Part shown: one piece after another, positions 41,178 through 50,080 of the stretch
Position numbering within the stretch: the first letter of the stretch is position 1
Layout: every line of letters begins with the position of its first letter
Assembly: GCF_900086585.1 (NCBI RefSeq)
Contig: NZ_FLKM01000009.1
Span: 682,001 to 746,000 of the forward strand
Source of the DNA: Emergencia timonensis
GTDB lineage: Bacteria > Bacillota > Clostridia > Peptostreptococcales > Anaerovoracaceae
Reading direction: 5' to 3'
Length of the DNA: 64,000 nucleotides
Position numbers and translations under genes: made by a program
Notes under the pieces: generated by a model
The model's input: the letters and a program-made list of their open reading frames with translations, nothing else
Database searches by the model: none
Told to the model about the DNA's origin: nothing

Positions 41178-41352
41178 GTTGCCCCAATTTCTGCAAGAAA
41201 TTGCAGGGAACTCCTTATGCTTTAACGCCCCAGCCTTTGGCTGGCTAGGCGTTAGTCGTATAATGGCGCTGGGAGACCTAACCCGATTCAGCGAAGCGGA
41301 ATCGTTGGTAGATCCCCTGCCAGGAGTGCAGGAGCTATGCTCCGTGGCACTC
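41178..41352 (+). repeat. Modular dispersed repeat R2, copy B
   Basis: Module 1 (41178-41223, TTGCCCCAATTT to GGGAACTCCTTATGCTTT), module 3 (41225-41265, with CAGCCTTTGGCTGGC and GGCGTTAGTCGTATAATGG) and module 2 (41270-41352, GGGAGACCTAACCCG to TGCTCCGTGGCACTC). The order differs from copy A. The TAGTCGTATAA end of module 3 recurs at 41408-41428 as a short tandem (GTCGTATAAC twice). Confidence 0.8.
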
Positions 41353-41439
41353 TACGGGCAATCCCCAAGAGAGTGAGCATTACATGCGAAGCTCGATTGG
41401 CAGGATTTAGTCGTATAACGTCGTATAACGGAGGTAACT

Positions 41440-42261
41440 ATGGCTGCGAATATCGTGAAATTCTTGAGATATTTTGGGCTTGAAAAGAGTACCATCGATC
41501 TATTGTTCAATATTGGAGATGCAGTGTTAATCCTGATCTTCGGCTGGATTGCTATCAGCATGATTCTACGCATAGAGAAAAAAGCTTTGGCGAAATCCAG
41601 GCTGGACGAGGCGCTGCACCTGTTCATCGTTAAAGCCACGAAAGTAATACTCTGGATTGTCTTGCTGATTACGCTACTGTCCACACTGAAGGTTCCTATA
41701 GCACCTTTTGTGACGGTTCTGGGAGCCAGTGGCGCGGCTATCGCTCTGGCGCTGAAAGACAGTTTGGGAAATATCGCCGGTGGTATCATCATATTAATCA
41801 ATAAGCCCTTTAGCCGGGGCGATACCATCGAAGTAGCGGGAACGATGGGCATGGTAGACAGTATCGACCTGTTGACCACCCAGCTTCACACCTTTGACAA
41901 CAAGGTGGTGACTATTCCCAACGGCACGATTACCATGTCGGTTTTGATTAACTATTCACAAGAAGATACAAGAAGGGTGGACTGCGTATTCAGCATCAGC
42001 TACGAGGCTGATATATTGAAGGCAAAAGAAATCCTTTTGAATGTGATATCCTGTAATCCGGACATTCTCGGGGAGCCTGCACCCATAGTAGGCGTCGCCT
42101 CCCACGGCGACAACGCAGTGATATTAGATTTAAAAGTTTGGTGTTCCACTGAAAGCTTTTTTGATGTAAAATACTACCTAGAGGAAAATGTGAAATTGGC
42201 TTTTGACGAGGCGGGGATTGGAATTCCCTACCCGCAAATGGACATTCATTTGGTTAAATAA
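41440..42261 (+). CDS. MscS-family mechanosensitive channel
   Basis: A 273-residue small-conductance mechanosensitive channel. Three transmembrane helices lie at about residues 20-43, 62-85 and 88-115. The pore helix is recognisable as VLGASGAAIALALKDSLGNIAGG with the family Ala/Gly packing pattern. The MscS beta domain follows (FSRGDTIEVAGTMGMVDSIDL, TFDNKVVTIPNGTI), then a C-terminal alpha/beta domain ending IPYPQMDIHL. It releases solutes on osmotic downshock. CGGAGGT precedes the ATG. The pyruvate carboxylase gene follows after 33 bases. Confidence 0.94.
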   Translation: MAANIVKFLRYFGLEKSTIDLLFNIGDAVLILIFGWIAISMILRIEKKALAKSRLDEALHLFIVKATKVILWIVLLITLLSTLKVPIAPFVTVLGASGAAIALALKDSLGNIAGGIIILINKPFSRGDTIEVAGTMGMVDSIDLLTTQLHTFDNKVVTIPNGTITMSVLINYSQEDTRRVDCVFSISYEADILKAKEILLNVISCNPDILGEPAPIVGVASHGDNAVILDLKVWCSTESFFDVKYYLEENVKLAFDEAGIGIPYPQMDIHLVK

Positions 42262-42294
42262 TTTAATTTTTTTATAAGAGAATGGGAGAAAAAA

Positions 42295-45200
42295 ATGAAA
42301 GAAATTAAAAAGTTTAAAAGAGTCTTGGTCGCCAACAGAGGCGAGATTGCAATCAGAATTTTTAGAGCATGCCAAGAATTAGGCATTAGAACGGTTGCGA
42401 TTTACTCAGAAGAAGATAAGAATTCTCTCTTTAGAACAAAAGCAGACGAATCTTATCAGATTGGAAAAGGCAAGACTCCAGTCGGCGCTTATTTGGCAAT
42501 CGATGAAATTATCGACTTAGCAAGGTCTAAAGGTGTTGACGCGATTCACCCGGGCTATGGTTTTCTTTCCGAGAACGAAGAATTTGCGGCGGCATGCGAA
42601 GACGCAGGCATTGAATTTATCGGGCCTACCCACGAGATGATGGATAGTCTGGGAGATAAGATCAAATCCAAGATTGTTGCTGCCAGCGTAGGCGTTCCAA
42701 CGATACCGGGCGTAGAGAAGGCTATAGAAACTGAAAAAGAAGCGTTGGAATTTGCACAGAAATGCGGATATCCGATCATGCTGAAGGCTGCAGCAGGCGG
42801 CGGCGGAAGAGGTATGAGAATCGTCAGAAGTGAAGAGGACCTGATTCCGGAATATAGAAGCGCTAAGAGCGAAGCAAAGAAGGCTTTTGGCATTGACGAT
42901 ATCTTTATCGAAAAATACTTAGAGGCGCCAAAGCACATCGAGGTGCAGGTGCTGGGTGACAAATACGGCAATGTGGTTCATCTCTGTGAAAGAGATTGTT
43001 CCATTCAGAGAAGACATCAGAAGGTGGTTGAATTTACACCGTCACTCTGTCTGACAGAAGAGAAGAGAAATGCGATCTGCGAAGACGCTCTGAAGATTGC
43101 CAGATCTGTCAATTACAGAAGTGCGGGAACCGTAGAGTTCCTGTTAGACAAACACGGAAACCATTACTTCATCGAGATGAACCCTCGTATTCAGGTTGAG
43201 CATACCGTAACAGAAATGGTAACGGGTATCGACATCGTACAGTCTCAGATTTATGTGGCGGAGGGTTATCCGCTGGATTCAAAGGAAGTGGGTATCAGAA
43301 GTCAGAAGGACATCCAGATGACAGGTTACGCGATTCAGTGCAGAATTACCACAGAAGATCCGGCTAACGGATTCGCACCGGATACGGGCACCATCGAACT
43401 CTACAGAAGTGCCTCCGGTTACGGCATCAGATTGGACGGCGGCAACGGATTTACCGGTTCGGTAGTTTCTCCGTATTATGACAGTCTTTTGGTTAAATCC
43501 ACGGCTTATGCCAGAACCTTTGAAGGAGCGACGCAGAAAGCCATCAGAGCGCTGAGAGAAACGGAAATCAAAGGCGTAAAAACCAACGTCGGATTTCTGC
43601 TCAATGTGCTGAACCATCCGACCTTCAGAGCTGGAGAGTGCGACACTGGATTTATCGAAGCAAACCCTGAACTGCTTAACATCAGAAAAGCACAGGATAG
43701 AGAGCGGAAAGTCCTTAATTACATAGGAAATAAAGTTGTAAACGAAACAAAGGGCGTGAAACCACAGTTTAACGTTCCTGTATTCCCAAGAATTCCGATG
43801 ACAGAAATCAACGGCCTTTCTGGAACGAAGCAGATGCTGGATAAGAAAGGACCTGAGGCAGTTGCGAAGTGGACTTTGGAACAGAATAAACTTCTGATTA
43901 CAGATACCACCATGAGAGACGCACAACAGTCCCTGATGGCTACAAGAGTCAGAACCATTGATATGGAAAAAATTGCGCCGGCGGTAGCGCTTTACGGCAA
44001 AGATCTATTCTCCTTAGAGATGTGGGGCGGCGCTACTTTTGATACTGCTTACAGATTCCTCAAGGAAGATCCGTGGGAAAGACTGGAGACACTGAGAGCA
44101 AAGATTCCTAACGTTTTGTTCCAGATGCTGATCAGAGGCGCCAATGCAGTGGGTTATAAGAATTATCCTGATAACGTCATCAGAGAGTTTGTAAAACAGT
44201 CAGCGGAAGCTGGCATCGACGTATTCCGTATTTTCGACTCCCTCAACTGGATTCAGGGTATGGAAGTAGCGCTGGATGAGACGCTGAACCAGGGCAAGAT
44301 TGCAGAAGCCTGCATCTGCTACACCGGCGACATCTTAGACGACAGCAGAACGAAATATAATTTAGACTACTATATCAGAATGGCTAAGGAACTGGAGAAG
44401 AGAGGTTCTCACATTCTGGGGATCAAGGATATGTCCGGACTCCTGAAGCCGATGGCGGCTTACAAGCTGGTACACGCACTGAAAGAGGAAATTGGAATTC
44501 CGATTCACCTACACACCCACGATACCAGCGGAAACGGCGTTGCGACCATCCTGATGGCAGCACAGGCAGGTGTTGATATCGTGGACGCAGCATTCAACAG
44601 CATGAGCGGACTGACTTCACAGCCGGCGCTGAACTCTGTCGTTGCGGCCCTTGAGCACAGCAGCAGAGATACGGGTATCGACGTTGACGGTATTCAGAAG
44701 ATTTCCGAATACTGGAAGGATGTCAGACCGGTTTACAAGAAATTTGAATCAGAATTGGTGACTTCATCGGCGGAGATTTACAAGTACGAAATTCCTGGCG
44801 GACAGTATTCCAACCTGAAGCCCCAGGTAGAATCCTTCGGCCTGGGCCACAAGTTCCAGGAAGTAAAGGATATGTACAAAGCCGTAAATCAGATGCTGGG
44901 CGACATCGTCAAGGTAACGCCTTCCTCAAAGGCTGTCGGCGATATGGCCATCTTCATGGTGCAGAACGATCTGACGCCTGAGAACATTTTAGAAAAGGGA
45001 AAGGGCATCGACTTCCCGGATTCCATCGTATCCTTCTTCGAGGGCATGATGGGTCAGCCGGAAGGCGGCTTCAACAAAGATCTGCAGAAGCTGGTTCTGA
45101 AAGATAAAGAACCGATTACCTGCAGACCTGGAGAGCTGCTTCCGCCGGAAGATTTTGAGTACATCAGAACAGGACTGCAGAAGCACTTTGGTCTTGACGG

Positions 45201-45753
45201 TACACCGCAGGAAGTGATCAGTTACGCGATGTATCCGAAGGTCTTTGAAGATTACCACAAGAGCCTGAAAAAGGACGGCAACTTCAGATATATGGGCAGC
45301 GATATCTTCTTCCACGGACTGGAAGAGGGGGAGACCTGCGAAGTGAAGCTGGAAGAAGGTAAGGTTCTGGTCATCAAGCTGAATGAAATCAGAAAGATGG
45401 ACGCAGAAGGCAACAGAGACATGGTATTCGAGGTCAACGGCAACAGAAGAATTGTCAAAATCAAAGACGAGGATATGAAGACTGCTGAGTCTTCCATCGC
45501 AACAGCTCGTTTTGCTGACGAAGACAATCCACTTGAAATCGGCGCCAACATCCCAGGAAACATCATCAAGATTCTGGTAAAAGAAGGCGAAAAAGTAACT
45601 GAGAAACAACCGATTGCAGTCATTGAGGCTATGAAGATGGAAACGAATATTCTCGCTACGGCAGATGGAATGGTAGATAAAATCTTCATCAACGAAGGAC
45701 AGCAGGTAAAGGCCGGCGAATTAGTTGCAAGGTTAAAAGAAGAAGAAAAATAA
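42295..45753 (+). CDS. pyc: Pyruvate carboxylase
   Basis: A full-length 1152-residue enzyme converting pyruvate, bicarbonate and ATP to oxaloacetate. The biotin carboxylase domain spans about 1-455 (VLVANRGEIAIRIFRAC, AAAGGGGRGM, FIEMNPRIQVEHTVTE). The carboxyltransferase barrel spans about 530-820 (DTTMRDAQQSLMATRVR near 537, HTHDTSGN with metal-binding histidines). The biotin carrier domain is at the C-terminus with biotinyl-Lys in EAMKMETN (about residue 1114). It supplies oxaloacetate for biosynthesis. Codon choice is rich in AGA for Arg, as in other highly expressed genes of this window. Confidence 0.97.
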   Translation: MKEIKKFKRVLVANRGEIAIRIFRACQELGIRTVAIYSEEDKNSLFRTKADESYQIGKGKTPVGAYLAIDEIIDLARSKGVDAIHPGYGFLSENEEFAAACEDAGIEFIGPTHEMMDSLGDKIKSKIVAASVGVPTIPGVEKAIETEKEALEFAQKCGYPIMLKAAAGGGGRGMRIVRSEEDLIPEYRSAKSEAKKAFGIDDIFIEKYLEAPKHIEVQVLGDKYGNVVHLCERDCSIQRRHQKVVEFTPSLCLTEEKRNAICEDALKIARSVNYRSAGTVEFLLDKHGNHYFIEMNPRIQVEHTVTEMVTGIDIVQSQIYVAEGYPLDSKEVGIRSQKDIQMTGYAIQCRITTEDPANGFAPDTGTIELYRSASGYGIRLDGGNGFTGSVVSPYYDSLLVKSTAYARTFEGATQKAIRALRETEIKGVKTNVGFLLNVLNHPTFRAGECDTGFIEANPELLNIRKAQDRERKVLNYIGNKVVNETKGVKPQFNVPVFPRIPMTEINGLSGTKQMLDKKGPEAVAKWTLEQNKLLITDTTMRDAQQSLMATRVRTIDMEKIAPAVALYGKDLFSLEMWGGATFDTAYRFLKEDPWERLETLRAKIPNVLFQMLIRGANAVGYKNYPDNVIREFVKQSAEAGIDVFRIFDSLNWIQGMEVALDETLNQGKIAEACICYTGDILDDSRTKYNLDYYIRMAKELEKRGSHILGIKDMSGLLKPMAAYKLVHALKEEIGIPIHLHTHDTSGNGVATILMAAQAGVDIVDAAFNSMSGLTSQPALNSVVAALEHSSRDTGIDVDGIQKISEYWKDVRPVYKKFESELVTSSAEIYKYEIPGGQYSNLKPQVESFGLGHKFQEVKDMYKAVNQMLGDIVKVTPSSKAVGDMAIFMVQNDLTPENILEKGKGIDFPDSIVSFFEGMMGQPEGGFNKDLQKLVLKDKEPITCRPGELLPPEDFEYIRTGLQKHFGLDGTPQEVISYAMYPKVFEDYHKSLKKDGNFRYMGSDIFFHGLEEGETCEVKLEEGKVLVIKLNEIRKMDAEGNRDMVFEVNGNRRIVKIKDEDMKTAESSIATARFADEDNPLEIGANIPGNIIKILVKEGEKVTEKQPIAVIEAMKMETNILATADGMVDKIFINEGQQVKAGELVARLKEEEK

Positions 45754-45775
45754 GATATCCTTTGGGCAGACTCTG

Positions 45776-45811
45776 CCGGGCAAGCGCATCGCTTGCCCGG
45801 TGTTTTTGTTT
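45776..45811 (+). terminator. Terminator of pyruvate carboxylase
   Basis: Perfect 11-bp stem CCGGGCAAGCG/CGCTTGCCCGG with loop CAT, followed by TGTTTTTGTTT. Confidence 0.92.
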
Positions 45812-45906
45812 GATAGGAAATCCATATCCCCTGTCAAACAAGAAAGGGGTGTGCAGAGGGGGATTCCCTTTGCCGCCTTCAAGAAGGCGCTCAGCCTGCG
45901 CAGCAG
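45808..45906 (+). repeat. Dispersed repeat R3, copy 2
   Basis: Opens with a partial palindrome (TTTGATAGG...CCTGTCAAA), then AAAGGGGTGTGCAGAGGGGG, ATTCCC, GCCGCCTTCAAGAAGGCGC and TCAGCCTGCGCAGCAG. It aligns closely with copy 1 at 35891 but is shorter at the 3' end. Confidence 0.75.
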
Positions 45907-45960
45907 AAAACTCGCTAGAACAAGGTGCAGGAATATATGTTAAAAATTATCAGTAAAATA

Positions 45961-45989
45961 TTGACATTTAATGTTTGATTTGGTATACT
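45961..45989 (+). promoter_or_regulatory. Sigma-70 promoter for the GNAT gene
   Basis: TTGACA (45961-45966), 17 bases, TATACT (45984-45989). The start codon is at 46083, leaving a leader of about 85 bases with no obvious structure. Confidence 0.8.
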
Positions 45990-46082
45990 TACGACAAGAT
46001 GAAATGATAGTTTCAATATCAAACACCTTGAAGCGCGTAATGATTACTTAGAAATATATAGCAGACGAAATCGGAGGTTCCC

Positions 46083-46601
46083 ATGATAAGAAAAGCGACA
46101 AAAAATGATTTAGACTGGATTGAAGCTAGTTATACCGAACTGCTCACTCGGGAAGCAGAACAGGGCAGCAATACCAACTGGCAGTTAGGTCTGTATCCCA
46201 CGAGGGAGACCGCACAGAGGAGTTTGGACGAGGAGACTTTGTACGTCCTGCAGGAAGAAGATGGGCTCTGCGCCAGCATGACTCTCAACCAGGTGCAGCC
46301 AGCAGTCTACAATGAGATTTCTTGGGCATTTCCGGCAGCACCAGAAGATGTTTTGCTGATACATACCCTCTGTATACCGCCGTCCAAGGCCGGGCGGGGA
46401 TTTGGCAAAGCCATGACCAGTTATGCCGCAGCAAAGGCAAAGGAGATGGAGTGCAAAGTCATCCGTCTGGACACATATGCCGGCAATGAACCGGCAGCTA
46501 CCCTGTACCGAAGCTTAGGTTATCACTATGCAGGCAAAGCGGAAACCCTGCACGAAGGAGTGATTCCAGAAGAATTGATTTTCTTTGAGAAGAAAATTTA
46601 A
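46083..46601 (+). CDS. GNAT-family N-acetyltransferase
   Basis: A 172-residue GNAT protein: IRKATKNDLDWIEASYTEL opens the fold, and LLIHTLCIPPSKAGRGFGKAMTSYA (about residues 98-122) is the acetyl-CoA-binding core with the RGFGKA loop. IRLDTYAGNEPAATLYRSLGYHYAG is the usual C-terminal strand and helix. The acceptor substrate is unknown. CGGAGG precedes the ATG and a strong hairpin terminator follows, so it is a single-gene unit. Confidence 0.88.
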   Translation: MIRKATKNDLDWIEASYTELLTREAEQGSNTNWQLGLYPTRETAQRSLDEETLYVLQEEDGLCASMTLNQVQPAVYNEISWAFPAAPEDVLLIHTLCIPPSKAGRGFGKAMTSYAAAKAKEMECKVIRLDTYAGNEPAATLYRSLGYHYAGKAETLHEGVIPEELIFFEKKI

Positions 46602-46617
46602 ATCTGACAATAATTAA

Positions 46618-46677
46618 TACCGTCATGATTGTTAACGTGATTGCAGAATCCGATAACCATCATGACGGTATTTTTTT
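46618..46677 (+). terminator. Terminator after the GNAT gene
   Basis: ATACCGTCATGAT and ATCATGACGGTAT form a 13-bp perfect stem around a 34-base loop, followed by seven T residues. Confidence 0.85.
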
Positions 46678-46823
46678 ATCGGATGGATTCATATTCAGTC
46701 TCGTATTCTTCGCATAATTATGGGAATTTTCATAGAAAAACAGAAAAAATACGGAACATAGATAAAAAATTAACGGAAAATATACGGTTCATGTTTTAGA
46801 ATCATAGTACAAGGGAGGAGAAG

Positions 46824-48437
46824 ATGACAAAAAAATTACTTTTTAACGGTAACATCATCACCATGGATGCCGAGCGGAAATCGGCAGGTAATCTTTTAAT
46901 AGAAGGGGAAGCAATCTGCAAAGTCGATCTATCAGCAGCGGAGATTGAACAATTGAAAGATGTGGAAGCGGTCGACCTTGCGGGAACGACTTGCATTCCC
47001 GGTTTTCATGACAGTCATATGCACCTGATAGAATACGGATATAATAAAAAGTATTGTGTAGATTTATCAGGCGCAGGTTCCATAGAAGAGGTTATCAAGA
47101 TGATGCAGTCTTTTATCGAGGAAAGAGCGCTGCCAGAGGGAAGCTGGGTCATGGGAATGCGCTGGAATCAGGAAAACTTCAAAGAGAAGCGATTGCTGAC
47201 CAGAAAAGATTTAGATCGAATTTCTGATAAACATTACATATTTACCAAGCGCGTTTGTATTCACATAGCGGCGGTAAACAGCAAATTGCTGGAATTGTGC
47301 GGTGTGAATCGTGATACTTTCCGAGAGGATGAAAACATCGGGCGGTATGCAGACGGCAGACCGAATGGACTCATCTATGAAGATGCCATCAGTGGCATTA
47401 TCCTTCAGAAGAAACCGCCATTAACGGTAGAGGAAATTGAAGGCATTATCGCGGATACGACGAGGGAGATCAAAGGCAAAGGCTTTTCTGCTGTTCAGAG
47501 CGACGACATGAAGGCTTTTTCAGACTTTCAATCGAAGGAGAACATCGTCAGAGCCTATGACAACCTGCGCAATCGAGGGGAACTGCCTATCAGAGTTTTT
47601 GAACAGGTACAGGTATCATCCCTGGAAGAGTTTCTGCAGATTCAAGAATTTCTCAAAGAGGTGAAAGAGGACGAGCTGTTCTCCCATAACAGATTAAAAC
47701 TGATTTTAGACGGTTCTCTGGGCGCTTCCACGGCTGCCATGGAGACCCCTTATAAAGGCACCACGGACCATTACGGCATTCTCAATTTTAGAGACGAGGA
47801 GCTGAATCAACTGGTAGAATTCGCTTATATGAACAACATGCAAGTGATGTGCCACTGTATCGGTGAGCGAGCTATCAATCAGGCGATTCGCATGATCGGC
47901 AGATACCAGAAAAGGTACGGTCAGGATAGGCGGCCGAGACTAGTACACTGCCAGATTTGTACAAAAGAGCAAGTGGAACAAATGGCTCAGCTGCAGATGA
48001 TGGCCGACATCCAGCCTGCTTTTGTCCCGGCCGATTACAGGGCAGTCTATGAAAAGATTGAGGCAGCGGAACAGTTTGCGCTCTACCCGTGGAAAACCAT
48101 GCTGGACAGGGGTATTCGCATCAGCGGCAGTTCAGACGCGCCGGTGGAATCCTACGACGCTTTATACGGCATACAGACAGCGACGACGCGGGCAGCTATC
48201 GACGGCAGCCCCCAGGGCGGCTGGCTGCCTACGGAAAAGCTGTCTGTGGAAGAAGCTTTACGGCTGTACACAGAGACGCCGGCCTATTCTGTATTTATGG
48301 AAGAGAAAATAGGCAAAATAAAAGAAGGCTTCAAGGCAGACCTGACCATTTTAGATCAAAACCCATTGGAAACAGCACCGGAATTAATCTATCTAATCAG
48401 CGCTGTGAAGACGTTCTGTAACGGAAGAGGAGAGTGA
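46824..48437 (+). CDS. YtcJ-like amidohydrolase, paralogue 1 (all metal ligands present)
   Basis: A 537-residue member of the Amidohydro_3/YtcJ family. Expected ligands are all there: HxH in HDSHMHL (about residues 62-68), Lys in RLKLILDG (about 292), His in MCHCIGERA (about 345), His in LVHCQI (about 375) and Asp in GSSDAPVE (about 438). The enzyme should hydrolyse an amide, carbamate or formamide bond in the cytoplasm, with unknown substrate. AGGGAGGAG precedes the ATG. It heads a cluster of three paralogues, a BTAD regulator and an APC permease, which suggests uptake and hydrolysis of an amino-acid derivative. Confidence 0.9.
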   Translation: MTKKLLFNGNIITMDAERKSAGNLLIEGEAICKVDLSAAEIEQLKDVEAVDLAGTTCIPGFHDSHMHLIEYGYNKKYCVDLSGAGSIEEVIKMMQSFIEERALPEGSWVMGMRWNQENFKEKRLLTRKDLDRISDKHYIFTKRVCIHIAAVNSKLLELCGVNRDTFREDENIGRYADGRPNGLIYEDAISGIILQKKPPLTVEEIEGIIADTTREIKGKGFSAVQSDDMKAFSDFQSKENIVRAYDNLRNRGELPIRVFEQVQVSSLEEFLQIQEFLKEVKEDELFSHNRLKLILDGSLGASTAAMETPYKGTTDHYGILNFRDEELNQLVEFAYMNNMQVMCHCIGERAINQAIRMIGRYQKRYGQDRRPRLVHCQICTKEQVEQMAQLQMMADIQPAFVPADYRAVYEKIEAAEQFALYPWKTMLDRGIRISGSSDAPVESYDALYGIQTATTRAAIDGSPQGGWLPTEKLSVEEALRLYTETPAYSVFMEEKIGKIKEGFKADLTILDQNPLETAPELIYLISAVKTFCNGRGE

Positions 48438-48440
48438 AAC

Positions 48441-50072
48441 ATGAAGAGAGTTTTTATCAACGCCAACGGTTATGCCATGGATAAGGCAGAAAGCCGATTT
48501 GAAGCGGCAGCCGTAGAAGACGGTATCATAAGCTGTGTGGGCAGCAACGAAGAAGTCCTCGCCTGTGCGGGAGAGGCCGAAGTCATCGATCTGGCAGGAA
48601 AGACCCTGCTGCCAGGCGTTAACGACAGCCATCTCCATCTGCTCAGCTATGGTTACAGCTTGGAGGTTGCGGATCTCAACGACTGTAAAAGCTTGGAAGA
48701 ATTGAAGAGACGCGTAAAAAAGTACATCGAAGACAACGATATTCAGAAAGGTCAGTGGGTCGAGGGCAGAGGCTGGGACCAAAATCAATTTGACACGAAA
48801 GAGATGCCGACCAGGTTGGATTTGGACGAAGAATTTGCCGACTATTATGTGGTTCTGACCAGAACCTGCGCTCAGATTTCTGTTGTGACCACCAACGTCT
48901 TGCAGTTGGCCGGCATCTATGAAAACCCGGTTCAGATTGAAGGCGGTATGATTCTTACAGATGAAAATAACACGGCAAACGGCATTTTGACAGGTCTGGC
49001 GACGGAGATTGTCTATAAAATCATTCCCAAATTAGGCGTTGACAGGATCAAAAAGTGTATTTTATCAGCCTGCAACAAGTATATTACCAGCGGCATGACT
49101 TCCACACAGACAGACGACTTTGAACTGCTTAGGGCAGGTAACTTTGAAGAAATTCTCCAGGCCTATGAGGAACTGGATCGGGATGGACTTTTGCCAATGC
49201 GCGTCAATCTGATGCTCCACCTGGCGACGCTTGAAGAACTAGAGGCGTTCATAAAGCTGGGCTACAAAACAGGCGACGGCAGTCCCTTTTTCCGCATCGG
49301 ACCATTTAAAACCATTACCGACGGCTCCCTGGGCGGCAGAACAGCAGCGCTGAGAGAACCTTACAGTGATAATCCGGCGGGGATGGCAGATAATATAGGA
49401 GAGATGTACATCAGCAGAGAAGAATTGGAAGCTCTGACCCGCATGGGTTTTGATCACGGTCTGCAGCTGGTGTCTGACGGTATCGGCGATCGAGCCATGA
49501 GGACGGTTCTGGACGCTTTTATCAAAATTATCGAAGACCATCCGGATGAGGATCTTCGCTTCGGCATAGACCACTGCCAGATAACCACAGAAGGTATTAT
49601 TGAAGATTTTGCCAGATACGGAATCATTGGCGGTTTGGAACTGATTTTCTTGGCGTCGGATATCGCCATTGTCCGCGATCGGGTTGGGGAACATAGAGCA
49701 GCGATGTCCTATAATTGGAAAAAGTTCAAAGATCTTGGCGTCGTCATTGCGGCAGGCTCCGATAGCCCTGTAGAGGAATACAGCCCTCTTCACGGAATCT
49801 ATGCGGCGGTAAGTCGATGCACTTACGACAAGCAGCCGGAAGGCGGCTACCACCCGGAGCAGAAATTGTCCGTCAGCGACGCCCTGCACGCCTTTACAAC
49901 TGGACCAGCTTACGCCACGTTTGAAGAGGACAAAAAGGGAACCATTGAAGAGGGAAAGTACGCAGACTTTGTCGTACTGGATAGAGATTTATATGCCATC
50001 GATCCGCTTTCCATCATGGACACTGAGGTCCTGATGACCGTGGTCGGCGGTGAAATCGTATATCAAAAATAG
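48441..50072 (+). CDS. YtcJ-like amidohydrolase, paralogue 2 (one ligand changed)
   Basis: A 543-residue paralogue of the preceding gene, starting three bases after its stop. HxH (NDSHLHL, about residues 61-67), Lys (FKTITDG, about 290), His (IDHCQ, about 377) and Asp (GSDSPVE, about 440) are kept. The fourth ligand, His in paralogue 1 (HCIGERA), is replaced by Asp here (SDGIGDRA, about 348). A metal site could still form with Asp, so this one may be active with altered chemistry. AAGAGGAG lies upstream and the third paralogue follows after eight bases. Confidence 0.88.
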   Translation: MKRVFINANGYAMDKAESRFEAAAVEDGIISCVGSNEEVLACAGEAEVIDLAGKTLLPGVNDSHLHLLSYGYSLEVADLNDCKSLEELKRRVKKYIEDNDIQKGQWVEGRGWDQNQFDTKEMPTRLDLDEEFADYYVVLTRTCAQISVVTTNVLQLAGIYENPVQIEGGMILTDENNTANGILTGLATEIVYKIIPKLGVDRIKKCILSACNKYITSGMTSTQTDDFELLRAGNFEEILQAYEELDRDGLLPMRVNLMLHLATLEELEAFIKLGYKTGDGSPFFRIGPFKTITDGSLGGRTAALREPYSDNPAGMADNIGEMYISREELEALTRMGFDHGLQLVSDGIGDRAMRTVLDAFIKIIEDHPDEDLRFGIDHCQITTEGIIEDFARYGIIGGLELIFLASDIAIVRDRVGEHRAAMSYNWKKFKDLGVVIAAGSDSPVEEYSPLHGIYAAVSRCTYDKQPEGGYHPEQKLSVSDALHAFTTGPAYATFEEDKKGTIEEGKYADFVVLDRDLYAIDPLSIMDTEVLMTVVGGEIVYQK

Positions 50073-50080
50073 GTGAAAAC

